In this document: positions 12,569-22,506 of the stretch, one piece after another
Layout of the letters: every line of letters begins with the position of its first letter
How positions within the stretch are numbered: position 1 is the stretch's first letter
NCBI RefSeq assembly: GCF_000315625.1
Contig: NW_005434465.1
Coordinates: 41,326 to 75,479, forward strand
Direction: 5' to 3'
DNA length: 34,154 bases
From: Guillardia theta CCMP2712
Taxonomy: Eukaryota; Cryptophyceae; Pyrenomonadales; Geminigeraceae
Notes under the pieces: model-generated
What the model saw: the letters and a program-made list of their open reading frames with translations, nothing else
The model's database searches: none
What the model was told of the DNA's origin: nothing
Translations under genes and position numbers: made by a program

Positions 12569-12745
12569 AGGAGGAGGAGGGTTGTAAGTGTGAAGGGGTG
12601 GGGTCGGGGAGGGCGGGGGTGGGAGGAGGAGAGAGCGTAGAGGAGGGGGGAGGCTTAAGGCGCTGTTATGTCATTTTCCATGCCAAACATCATAATTGTA
12701 ATACAAATCTAAAACAAGCATTCCTACGCCTCCCTCTCCTCCTTG

Positions 12746-14830
12746 TTACGCCAGCGCGAAGCCCTTGGCCCGTCTCATGAGCAGGATGAGTGCGAGGGAG
12801 CGGAAGAAGACGAAGATGCCGATGAGGACAAGGCCATACACCCACCAGTCTCCGGGCTTGATGTCGTTCTGCGTGATGACGGACATGCAGCTGGCGTGCT
12901 GGCTGGAGCTCTCGGGGCAGCCCAAGTTGAACTCGTTGAGGAGGAAGAGGTTGATGCCGAACTTAAGGGAGCAGAGGTACTGAGCCCAACGGATCCACAC
13001 GGGAATCTGTTGGATCTTGATGAAGAAGCCCGCAAACAAGATCTGAGGCACGAAGATGGCTGGAGCCGCCTGCATGGCCACCTGCACGTTGCTTGCGATG
13101 CAGCCAGCGACGAGGGCGGTGGAGGAGGCGGCCATGCCGATGAGCCACAGGGTGAGGACGTGGAGGATGAAGTTGCCCTTGAGGGCTTCGAGCCAGTAGG
13201 CGACAAGGAAGGTGATGATGCTGGTCGAGAACGTCAACGGCAGCTCCGTCACGAGCTTCGACCAGAAGTAGGGGATCGCCCCGTATGTGCCCGTCGCGTA
13301 CTCGCGGAGAAACCTGGGGCGCTCGGAGGGGAAGAGGAGGATGACAGGCTGGGAGGCTCCGAACATGCCGCTGATGGCGAGGTTGGCGAGAGCTCCGAAG
13401 TGAGACTGCGTGTCCGTCGAGTCTCCGATCTTGTAGAAGATGAGAGAGAAGATGAGAGTCAGCATGATGGTCGAGCCGTATCTCGCCTTCAGTGACCCAG
13501 TGTCTCGTAGCACGCTCTGTATGTCTCTCTTGCCCAGCGCTATGAACTGAACCGTCCATGGCGCTTGGCTTCGCTTCAGTTTGTGCAGTGGCATGCCTCC
13601 CCTTCCGGCCTCACTCTGAGCCTGAGCGTGGGGGTTGAAGCCCTTCCTGGCGACCTCGAACTGGTCGCTGATACCCTGCAGCACCTGCTTATCCAGCGTC
13701 TGCATCAGGAACATCACGTGGTCCGCCGGGTTCGTCTCAGGCGGCACGGGGTAGCCGCAGGTGAGCAGGTACTGCGCCATGTGGTCGACCCGCCCATCGA
13801 AGAAGGTCCTGCCGTCAGCGAGGAGGAGGACGCGGTCGAAGAGGTGGAAGACTTCCGAGGAGGGCTGGTGGATGGTGCAGAGGACGGTGCAGCCAAGAGA
13901 CGCGAGATCCTTGAGCGCGTTCACCACGTTGAAGGCAGCGTACGAGTCGAGGCCTGAGGTGGGCTCGTCGAGGAAGAGGATGGACGGGGAGGTGATGAGC
14001 TCGACGCCGATGCTCGTTCTCCTGCAGTCTTGTCAACAAACGTTGAGCGCTCCTCCGACACTCTGACGGGACGGAGACGAGGAGAAGAGGAGGTAGAGAG
14101 GAGAGGGAGGGGGAGGAGGAGGAGGAGGGCGTCACCTCTTCTCGCCGCCTGAGATGCCCTTGATCAGCTCGTTTCCTATCATCGTGTCCGCGCACTTCTC
14201 CAGGTGGAGGATCTGAATCACGTCCTCCACCATCCGCTCTCGCTCCTCTCGCGACACCGAGGACGGCAGCCTCAGCCTCGCGCTGAACTCCAGCGCCTCT
14301 CGCGGCGTCGCCGTCGGGCACAGCGTGTCCTCCTGGGTCACGTAGGCGATGTTGGGGCCGAGTTGGTCGGCATGGATCGCGTTCCCGTTGATGGAGAACT
14401 TGGAGGTCACAACATGCCCGTTCATCGACATGATCCTCCCGCTCAGCACGTTGAGCAGCGACGTCTTGCCGCTACCGCTCGCTCCCATGATAGCGATCAC
14501 CTCCCCTGGGTGCGCGACCCCCGAGAGATTCTTGAGCACGCGCGGGTCCTTGTGAGACTTGGCGACGGTCTTGGGGGACAAGGTGAAGTTGACGCCCGAC
14601 CAGGCGAAGTGAGCTTTGTTCCCGACCCGGAGCGAGCTTCCTCTCAGGGACCGGCTGCTCGCTGAGTTCATGTGCGTCAACTGCTGCTTGCTCACGGCAG
14701 GAGCAGCGTGCTGCCCCTTGCTGGGCTGCTCCTCCAGGGAGTACTCGAGGGGATGGACGGAGAATCCTCGGATGCCGTTGTCAGCGTTGGCGACCTGCGG
14801 GTAGAAGGAGCTCATGTGTCCTTCCTCCAT
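12746..14830 (-). CDS. ABCG (White-type) half ABC transporter
   Basis: Complete 656-residue membrane transporter with the reversed ABCG order (nucleotide-binding domain first). Two exons on the minus strand: 14830-14136 and 14021-12746; intron 14135-14022 splits the motif SGGEKRR and keeps frame. Seen: Walker A GASGSGKT at 116-123, Q-loop VTQEDTL, signature ISGGEKRR, Walker B ILFLDEPTSGLDS, switch IHQPSSE. It then has six predicted transmembrane segments between about residue 390 and the end, with an NxxD-type NPADHVMF stretch before them. It probably works as a dimer exporting lipids or other hydrophobic compounds; the substrate cannot be read from sequence. The ATG at 14830 is the best start. 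An upstream coding exon near 14960-15012 is possible but not required. Confidence 0.92.
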
Positions 14831-16199
14831 GCTGCACAGAAACCAGTCAAGACGGCAGAGCTAGTGGACGAGAGGGGAAGGAAATAGAAAACATACAACA
14901 TGAAACATACAACATGAAACATTACAACATATCTTGACTCTGTTATCTCAAGTGGCACCTCAGGTGAAGGCATGACTCTCAAACTACCATCCTCATCTTT
15001 CAGCTTCCTCATGAATCTAATCTATACCAATCGTCAATAATTTCCTGCATCGGCTGATAAATAGCGTTGTCTATGAAGCTACAACTGCGTCTGACCCTTC
15101 CCTTGGCTCTCCTGCTCCTCATGTTCTATTTCTCATACCTTTGCTCTCGTCCCTTTCCTCCTTGAAACTTGTCTTTGTTCTCTTGCTCATGCCTCTGACT
15201 TCTTCATTCTTCTTTTCTACGGTTCTCGTCTTTGCTATCCCATCTCCTCTCCGCTCCCTCCTCCTCTCTCCCTCTCTCTCCTCCTCTCCTCCTCTCTTGC
15301 TCTGTCCGCTTGCTGTCTGCATTCCATCGCTTCGTTCATTGCAATTGTGCGATACACCAAGCTCAGATACTACCCTACCCTCAACCTTCGAGTCCCTACA
15401 AAATCTCCCACTACCCCTTCTTTGAGCGTACAATACCCCCTTTATTAGATGGTCTTTTCATCTCTGATCACCCTCACTCCCTCTCAACCACAGGAAGTAC
15501 CCCACCCCCACCCTCCTCTCGACCTTCAAAGCCTTCGCGCACTTCAGGCTTCGAATTTCCTCTTGTATGTCCAAAGAGTGTCCAACCACCCCACCCCCTC
15601 TACACCCTATTAAGTCTGGAACCCACCCACCCTGGTGACAACCAGGGCCTCCTCCACGTGTTGTTTTGAAAGTACCGCACACACACGGTACCCCCGAGTG
15701 ATCAGTGACTACCCTACCTGTTGACTCTATCTTCACCGGTGGTATCCAATGATGAACGGAGATATCCCGGCATACACCGGAGCATAGGGTGGGGTCAATG
15801 AGATGGCCGGGGGGTGGGGTACTCAGTGGTCAGTAGGGTGATGCCAGGGTGCTAACACGTTGCAAGCCTGCGGGACCGACCCGACCAGTCACTACCGGTA
15901 CTGTATGACGTCGAGTACCCCACCACCTCTCACACTCAACTTCCAAGTTGGAACTTGGACCGGTGGTACTACCCTACTAGGCCCGCCAGGACTTCCCCCC
16001 TGCCGGGATCTCCCTGGGTCACGTGACAGTGACTGCACTGATCAGTGTCAGGGTCAAGCCTCCTTGTCTCTCCTGATTGTCCTCGTACTGATTTTTAACT
16101 TAACTTTGAGTAAATGATCGCACTGATCTGCCTCCTACCCTCCTGATTGTCCCGGTCCACGTACTGATTTTTAACTTGACTAAGTTGCCAGTAAACTCA
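14831..16199. other. Intergenic region with C-rich patches, palindromes and a short direct repeat
   Basis: No gene recognised. 15230-15320 is CT-rich, and 15360-15850 carries the ACCCC/GGGGTA style of other intergenic tracts. 16018-16026 is near-perfect and centred on GTCACGTGAC, and 16036-16047 is the perfect palindrome CACTGATCAGTG. An imperfect direct repeat of about 35 bp starts at 16071 and 16141 (TCCTGATTGTCC, then CGTACTGATTTTTAACTT). Confidence 0.6.
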
Positions 16200-17650
16200 G
16201 TACTACCGTACGTAGACCAGCCTCAGTCCGGCACCCCGTGCCCGGCACTGGTTGAACTTGAAACTTCGCGGCCCGATCGGCATACCGGGGCCGTACGGTC
16301 TGCGGCGGCCGCCCGGCCCGGCCCAGGGTTAGAGGCTAGTAGTGACACCATCATCGGACTGAGGCTTCCGGCTGCCGGGCCCGCCGCGCCCCTCAACGTG
16401 GCTCGGGAGTCGGCGTCACGCGGACTTGGCGCAGACCGGGTGCCGCGCAGTGCCGCCGCAATCATGGCATCATACTATGATGATCAGTGATGCGGCCCAG
16501 GCTGCCGCCGCGAGTCCGGACCGTCTGAGTCCGAGTCTCAGAGTCTCCGAGGCTCAGTCAGAGTCACAGGCTGGCCTGAGGGCCGGTCACCCCGGTGGCC
16601 CCCGGGCGGCCGGGCGTCACGGCGTTGCCGCCTCAGGCTCCGGGGCCGCCGCACTGATCGGAGTCCGATCCGGACTCGGATCGGACTCCGGCTTCCGCTG
16701 GGCAGCCCGGCACTTGACCGCGCTGAGGCCCGGGCCGCGGGAGGCTCCGAGTTACTGACCGTTCGGTCACGGTGGGCCCCGGCGGGCCCCGCCGGACTCG
16801 GCCCGGATCAAAATCATCGGCGGGCGAGGGATGATAATCCGAGCCTTCACGGTTCAACGGTTTACTAACTTGCTGAGTCGAAATTCGCACGGTCAGTTGG
16901 CACTTCCAGGCTCACTCAGAGGCGGGGGCCGCTCCGGGTTCAGAGTCCTCGAAACCGCGTTCAACATGGCACGCCAGAAGTTCAGGCCCTACCGTATAGT
17001 ACCACGGTCGCACTGTCACCGGGCAGGCTCGGCGAACTTGGGCGCGGCGACTGAGCCGTAGTATAATTAATTTACTAAGCTCGGCCCGGGAGTCACAGTC
17101 ACTGGCAAGCCTTCCGAACGGTTCGCCTGGCCGGGCAGCCGCGGAGTCAAGTTGCCTCCGCCGGGGCGGAAACCGTACGCCGGGTACTACGTCCTGGCCC
17201 GGGCCCTCACTCAGGCTCGGCGCCGGGCCGCTGGCAGCTCGCCTCGGCGGCGGTGACTCTCGCATCCGTCGGATCAGCCTCAGTACGCCGGGCTTCAGTG
17301 CCGCACCGCCTGGCGGGGCACCGTACTGTACGGCAGCCAGTGTCACATCCGGGACCGGACTCCGCCGCATGACTCGTGATGGCCCGCCCCCGACGGTGAC
17401 TCGGCGGACTCCGAGGCTTGCCGCGGCGCGCGCGGCGCCGCCGGCGGCCTCCGACTGAGTCGCCGCGCCCCTCCGCCGCCCCCCGGGCCGCCACGTGGCC
17501 GCCGCACCGGGACCGACCGCCCGCCCGCCTGACGGACCGCAGGCTCACAGAGTCACGCGGCCGGCCGCGCCGTGTCAGCGCCTGCCCGGCGCTCGGACCG
17601 TACGGTCAGACTTGCCTGACCTCCGAGGCCTTGTCGATGGATCGCCGGCT
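16200..17650. other. GC-rich non-coding block of unusual composition
   Basis: About 1.45 kb rich in CCGG, GGCC, CCGGGC and GACTCGG words, clearly different from both the coding exons and the C-rich tracts. Several long open frames exist on both strands, but their translations are low-complexity Arg/Pro/Ala/Ser and look like a by-product of high GC. A perfect inverted repeat with 12-bp arms and an 8-bp loop lies at 16659-16690. A short patch of similar style is seen at 25510-25660. Origin unknown. Confidence 0.55.
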
Positions 17651-17702
17651 GACGGGTGAGAGCGAGCGATGGCCCCGAGGGTTCAACTGCTCCAGCTTGA
17701 CG

Positions 17703-19901
17703 TTAGTCCCCCGGCACCCTCGGCCCTCCTCTCACCATCGTCACTTGACGCTCGCTCTCGCGTCGCCGGAAGCGAGCGGCTTGTTGGACAAGCTCGTACT
17801 CGAGGGCCCTGAGCTCGATCTCCTTCCCCTCCTTGTAGTCCTGGTAGAACTTCCTCGCCCTGTCCATCATCTCTCGCATCTCCGCCAGCTTCTTCTCAAG
17901 CGACTCTCTTGTCTCGTGCTCGTCAACGGCAGGAAACTCTTGTCCTTTCGACCTTGTCAGTCGCTCCATGTGTTGATGTACCTCCTCAAGCATGTTGGGG
18001 AGCTGCAAAGAAGTCACTCAGGGAAGGACAGAAGGCAGCGGTGAAGTACCTGCTCGCTCCTCGTCTCTCCGCTCCTCTCGCCTCCTCTCGCTAGCTCGTG
18101 GAGGCTGATTATCCTGACAGCCAGCTGATCCACAAGGGCATCCTGCTGCCTCATCCTTTCCTGCAGCATGCTCCTCTCTTTCCCCATCTCTTGCAGCGAC
18201 TGGCTGAGATCTCTTTCCGCCTGCGAGATCACTTCGCATCGCATCCTCCACCTCTCCGCCTCATCCCTCGCCGACTTCCTCTCCTGCTGCGTGGCCTGTA
18301 AGTTCTGCCTCGCCTCCAGCAGCTCGCCTTCCATCCTCGCCATCTTCGATCGCATTTCCGCGAGCTCCCCACGGGTCTGCTGCAGCACGAGGCTCATCGA
18401 TGCTTCTCTCCCTCTCGCGTCCTCTCTCTCTGCCGTCACTTGCTCTAGCTGCGCCCTCAGCTCAGTCTGCCTCCCTCCGCCACCAGCTGATCGCCAGCTG
18501 ATCCTTGTCGCTCGTCCGAGTTCTTGTTTGCCTCGACACGCTTCGCGAGCTTCCCGACGGCCATGACGGTCTCGTTGAGATGCTTCTGAGTCTCGTTGGC
18601 TGACTCCAGCAGCGTCATCACGCGCTTGATCTCATCCTCCTCGCTTCGCTCCACATCGGCTGTCATGGACTTGAACCCGATCCCGAGCTCCTCCACAGCT
18701 GCAAGCGCTTCCCGCATCTCCTCCTGCGCCGCTCGGGTCTGCGCGAGCACATACTGCCTGTCCCTCTCGTACTCCTGCAGACTCTCCTGGAGTGACAGCC
18801 GGTTGGACTGCAGCTGCTCGATCTCCTCCTTTCTCTGCGTCGCCTCGCGCTTGAGTTCTTCGATGCTGGCGAGCAGCATGGTTCTCTCTAACGACAGAGC
18901 CTTCACGTCCTGCTGCAGCCGCCCTGTCTCAGCCCCTCCTCTTCCACTCTCATCGACATGCTGGTGGCCGTTGGAGGCAGAGGGACTGGAGGACTGAGGC
19001 TGAGGTGCCGCAAGCCTGATGGGCAGGCGGGGTCGAGAAATCACAGGTGCCTTATGCGGGTTAACTTCTTCAGTCGCAGGGGCAGAAGGCTTGACAGGTT
19101 GGTGCTGGCTGAGACTGCGTTCTATGGGCAGGCGAGGGACAGCAGCTGGTCGCGTTCGTGCCAGCTCTTGAACGTCTGCTGCCTCCTCCATGACCTTGAC
19201 GGACCTTGAAGCAGGAGCAAGGTAGGTGGGACTCAACGAGCTGCGGTCGGGTAACGATATTCTTGACGCATCCAACCAGGAAGGGGGGTAGGAGGAGGAA
19301 GAGAGCGGGGGAGAGGAGCAGCTTTCTGCGTCCTCTTCAGTCATCACCTGCGTCCTCTTAAGCTTCACGTTGATCAACCTGAACTTTCCTCGCTCGTCTC
19401 TCCTCGCTTCCCCAGCCACCACGTAGCGCTTCACCGTCAGGTCGACCATCTCCCCAACTCCCCCTGACAGCATCGACTTCACCATCCCCACGTTGTGCGG
19501 CACACGCTGCCCGTCGATGGCGAAGATGACGTCTCCGTTGCACAGCCAGCCAGTCCTGAGGGGAACGCACAGCCAGTCAGCCGAGTGCCATCAGCATCGA
19601 GCAAGAAAATCAGCGCCGACCTGGCAGCGGGGCTCCCGGCGATGATAGACTCGATGACGACCTCCCCTCGCTCGTTGGGGATGATGACAAGCCCGCAGTG
19701 ACCTCGCAGGTTTAGAGGAGGAGAGAGGCTTCTTGCGTTCCTCTGCTTTGGCTCCTCCCTCTCTGCCGATGGGCTCCGTTGAGCGCCATGGTGCTTATAG
19801 CGGTTGTCATGCGGCGCATGCTCGCCCATGAGGGAACCAGCGCTGTTGAAGAGCTCCTCTCCAAGCTTCGTGAAGCGATCGAAGATCCCAGGCTCCTCCA
19901 T
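17703..19901 (-). CDS. PDZ-domain protein with long coiled coil
   Basis: Predicted 677-residue scaffold-like protein. Minus-strand exons: 19901-19621, 19555-18540, 18486-18050, 18002-17703. The first junction joins SPAAR to TGWLCNGDVIFAIDGQRV and completes a PDZ fold (about residues 66-140; carboxylate-loop-like GHCGLVII). It is followed by a Ser/Pro-rich linker and, from about residue 300 to 650, heptad-rich coiled coil (LQQDVKALSLERTMLLASIEELKRE and similar), so it probably dimerises. The intron 18539-18487 is the best 53-nt solution to a frame change there; a 17-nt alternative is unlikely. The C-terminal exon may continue past 17703 through a donor-like GTGAGA near 17735. Most of the first exon is duplicated at 20957-21147. 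Confidence 0.72.
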
Positions 19902-20103
19902 CTGCTACCACAAGAGACTGTCAGATCATGAAGTTTGACACAGGAGAAGCCGTCAACAATGTCCTTCACCTCCTGAGGCTGTTCTCCTCCATCATGAAGA
20001 GTTTCGTTTCCTCCCTCTCTTCTTTCTTCTTCTCTCTTTGTTCTCCTACTCTTCCGCCTCTCTCAGTTCCAAGTCCGATCTCTACCCCTCATCCTCCTTG
20101 TCC

Positions 20104-20114
20104 TTGTCGTTGTC

Positions 20115-20156
<42 letters not shown>

Positions 20157-20164
20157 CTCCTCTT
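20104..20164 (+). repeat. TCG/TCC-type microsatellite, copy A
   Basis: CCTCGT and TCC units in the 5' flank of the PDZ gene; the homologous run in copy B (about 21350-21460) is roughly 45 bp longer. It does not look coding. Confidence 0.8.
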
Positions 20165-20221
20165 CTCCTTCGGCATTTTCTCTTCGGAGTTCTGTCGCCG
20201 GTCTCGTTTTTTTGTCATTGC

Positions 20222-20227
20222 TTTATT
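20222..20227 (-). terminator. AATAAA polyadenylation-type signal for the orphan exon, copy A
   Basis: Read on the minus strand this is AATAAA, about 77 nt downstream of the stop codon at 20304. The same signal stands at 21502-21507 in copy B. Confidence 0.45.
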
Positions 20228-20303
20228 GACTGAAAAAGAAGGGCAAACCGGAGCAAACAAAGGAGGGGGAGGATAAGGCCTACAAACCCGCCTCAATAAA
20301 ATA

Positions 20304-20412
20304 CTAGGAAACGAAGGAGGCAGCGAAAACCGGCACTCCAACCACGTAAGCGACGGCATGCACGACAAGCAGGGGAACAAGGATCAGGACAAAGAGCAGT
20401 AGCGCAAGGCTG
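20304..20412 (-). pseudogene. Orphan terminal exon with transmembrane tail, copy A
   Basis: A minus-strand exon-like segment starts after TCTCAG at the edge of the satellite and encodes LALLLFVLILVPLLVVHAVA followed by YVVGVPVFAASFVS and a stop. It looks like the last membrane-spanning segment of a protein, with an AATAAA downstream. The long CT-rich minus strand of the satellite would act as the polypyrimidine tract. No upstream exon of its own gene was found; the candidate place is beyond the gap. Could also be a chance hydrophobic frame. Confidence 0.4.
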
Positions 20413-20950
20413 AGATGAGATGAGATGAGATGAGAAGAGGAGAGAAGAGAAGACAAGAGATGAGATGACAAGAGAAGAGATGAGATCAGAAGAGATGAGA
20501 AGAGAAGAGAAGAGAAGAGAAGAGAAGAGAAGAGAAGAGAAGAGAAGAGAAGAGATGAGATGAGATGAGATGAGATGAGAAGAGGAGAGAAGAGAAGAGA
20601 TGAGAAGAGAAGAGATGAGATCAGAAGAGATGAGAAGAGAAGAGAAGAGAAGAGATGAGATGACAAAAGAAGAGAAGAGAAGAGATGAGAAGAGAAGAGA
20701 TGAGATGAGATGACAAGAGAAGAGAAGAGAAGAGAAGAGATGAGATGAGATGAGATGAGATGAGGAGAGAAGAGAAGAGAAGAGATGAGATGAGATGAGA
20801 AGAGGAGAGATGAGTCGAGATGAGAAGAGAAGAGAAGAGAAGAGAAGAGATGAGATGAGATGAGATGAGATGAGATGAGAAGGGAGGGGAGAAAAGGAGC
20901 AAAAGAAAGAGGCTGAGGTGGAGTAAGGTGAGGTCAGAAGAGACAAGAGA
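20413..20950. repeat. GAGAT/GAGAA pentanucleotide satellite, array 1
   Basis: About 540 bp of mixed GAGAT and GAGAA pentamers, all purine apart from T on the + strand, with occasional GAGAC and GAGGA variants. Its minus-strand frames (SSHLISSLLF...) are repeat translations, not proteins. Confidence 0.95.
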
Positions 20951-20956
20951 GGAGAT

Positions 20957-21147
20957 TTTAGAGGAGGAGAGAGGCTTCTTGCGTTCCTCTGCTTTGGCTC
21001 CTCCCTCTCTGCCGATGGGCTCCGTTGAGCGCCATGGTGCTTATAGCGGTTGTCATGCGGCGCATGCTCGCCCATGAGGGAACCAGCGCTGTTGAAGAGC
21101 TCCTCTCCAAGCTTCGTGAAGCGATCGAAGATCCCAGGCTCCTCCAT
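20957..21147 (-). pseudogene. Duplicated, truncated first exon of the PDZ gene
   Basis: Identical to the start of the PDZ protein (MEEPGIFDRF through ARSLSPPL), then runs into KSPLLSLLTSPY and satellite-encoded residues. The PDZ domain and splice donor are absent, so any product would be a short fusion to repeat sequence. Confidence 0.85.
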
Positions 21148-21360
21148 CTGCTACCACAAGAGACTGTCAGATCATGAAGTTTGACACAGGAGAAGCCGTC
21201 AACAATGTCCTTCACCTCCTGAGGCTGTTCTCCTCCATCATGAAGAGTTTCGTTTCCTCCCTCTCTTCTTTCTTCTTCTCTCTTTGTTCTCCTACTCTTC
21301 CGCCTCTCTCAGTTCCAAGTCCGATCTCTACCCCTCATCCTCCTTGTCCTTGTCGTTGTC

Positions 21361-21408
<48 letters not shown>

Positions 21409-21583
21409 CTCCTCCTCCTCCTCCTCCTCCTCCTCCTCGTCCTCGTCCTCCTCCTCTTCTCCTTCGGCATTTTCTCTTCGGTCTCGTTTTTTTGTCATTG
21501 CTTTATTGACTGAAAAAGAAGGGCAAACCGGAGCAAACAAAGGAGGGGGAGGATAAGGCCTACAAACCCGCCTCAATAAAATA

Positions 21584-21691
21584 CTAGGAAACGAAGGAGG
21601 CAGCGAAAACCGGCACTCCAACCACGTAAGCGACGGCATGCACGACAAGCAGGGGAACAAGGATCAGGACAAAGAGCAGTAGCGCAAGGCT
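21584..21691 (-). pseudogene. Orphan terminal exon with transmembrane tail, copy B
   Basis: Same hydrophobic exon as at 20304-20412, with the same stop and downstream AATAAA (21502-21507). Which copy belongs to a working gene cannot be told because the upstream side is satellite and an N gap. Confidence 0.4.
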
Positions 21692-22170
21692 GAGATGAGA
21701 TGAGATGAGATGAGAAGAGGAGAGAAGAGAAGAGAAGAGATGAGATGACAAGAGAAGAGATGAGATCAGAAGAGATGAGAAGAGAAGAGAAGAGAAGAGA
21801 AGAGAGAGAGAGAGAAAGAGAGTGAGATGAGATGAGAAGAGAAGAGAAGAGAAGAGAAGAGAAGAGAAGAGAAGAGAAGAGAAGAGATGACAAGAGAAGA
21901 GATGAGAAGAGAAGGGAAGAGATGAGAAGCGAAGAGAAGAGATGAGAAGAGAAGAGAAGAGATGAGAAGAGAAGAGATGAGAAGAGAAGAGAAGAGATGA
22001 GAAGAGATGAGAAGANNNNNNNNNNNNNNNNNNNNNNNNNNNNNNNNNNNNNNNNNNNNNNNNNNNNNNNNNNNNNNNNNNNNNNNNNNNNNNNNNNNNN
22101 NNNNNNNNNNNNNNNGAGAAGAGATGAGATGAGATGAGATGAGATGAGATGAGATGAGATGAGAAGGGAG
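21692..22170. repeat. GAGAT/GAGAA pentanucleotide satellite, array 2 (interrupted by gap)
   Basis: Same satellite as array 1 with a GAGAGAGAGAAAGAG variant near 21802, broken by the N run. True length unknown. Confidence 0.95.
22016..22115. other. Assembly gap (100 N)
   Basis: Exactly 100 undetermined bases inside the satellite, probably a placeholder of fixed size. Confidence 0.99.
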
Positions 22171-22239
22171 GGGAGAAAAGGAGCAAAAGAAAGAGGCTGA
22201 GGTGGAGTAAGGTGAGGTCAGAAGAGACAAGAGAGGAGA

Positions 22240-22506
22240 GGGGAGGGGGGGGGAGGGGTAGAGCAAGGGGTGGAGAGGAAGAGAGGGTTGCGACAAGAGA
22301 GAAAAAGAAAGGGCGAGGTGAGGAGGTTGTGTAACAAGAGAAGAAAACAGTGGAGCATGCAAGGAAGAATCTCCCGTGCTAATCTCTGCATGCAGATGGC
22401 CGATGAGCCAACTCTAAAGATATGTAGAACTAATGTACAACTATGCCTAAAATGATGCTAAGTCATAATCTGATGTAGCACACCATCATCCTTAAAACTT
22501 CACTGA
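22240..22506. other. Intergenic, no gene seen
   Basis: Short region between the duplicated unit and the 3' end of the HNH-like gene. G-rich at first (22236-22275), then mixed sequence. No exon recognised on either strand. Confidence 0.5.

Larger units (their letters stand above)
19711..20955. repeat. Tandem duplication, copy A
   Basis: About 1.25 kb repeated head-to-tail with 20957-22239. Moving right it contains: most of the first PDZ exon (to the ATG at 19901), its 5' flank, a pyrimidine/TCG-TCC microsatellite, a polyadenylation-like site, an orphan terminal exon and the purine satellite. Unique regions are almost identical between copies. Visible differences are a 14-bp segment (AGTTCTGTCGCCGG, near 20190) missing from copy B, and repeat-length changes. 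Confidence 0.92.
20956..22239. repeat. Tandem duplication, copy B (contains assembly gap)
   Basis: Second copy of the 19711-20955 unit. It starts inside the PDZ first exon (TTTAGAGG at 20957) and ends at about 22239, where sequence diverges into G-rich DNA. The left junction fuses the exon copy to satellite-flanking DNA, so this second first exon lacks its splice donor and downstream exons. Confidence 0.9.

Noticed and set aside
14960-15012. Upstream coding exon (MRKLKDEDGSLRVMPSPE) for the ABCG gene
   Set aside because: Its natural donor leaves the wrong phase for the acceptor at the ABCG start; only a weak AT|GTTGTA donor would fit.
15119-15669. Open frames on both strands in CT-rich DNA
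   Set aside because: Low-complexity Ser/Pro/Leu or Arg/Glu translations without motifs or splice sites.
16223-17548. Several open frames of 80-150 codons on both strands in the GC-rich block
   Set aside because: Overlap on opposite strands, have Arg/Pro/Ala/Ser-biased translations, show no motif and no splice structure; high GC removes stop codons by chance.
18463-18481. 17-nt intron in the PDZ/coiled-coil gene
   Set aside because: Far below the size of every other intron here; a 53-nt alternative (18487-18539) keeps frame.
20293-22362. Long minus-strand frames of Ser/Leu/His/Ile repeats
   Set aside because: Direct translation of the pentanucleotide satellite, partly through Ns; only the short flanking exon-like parts were kept.
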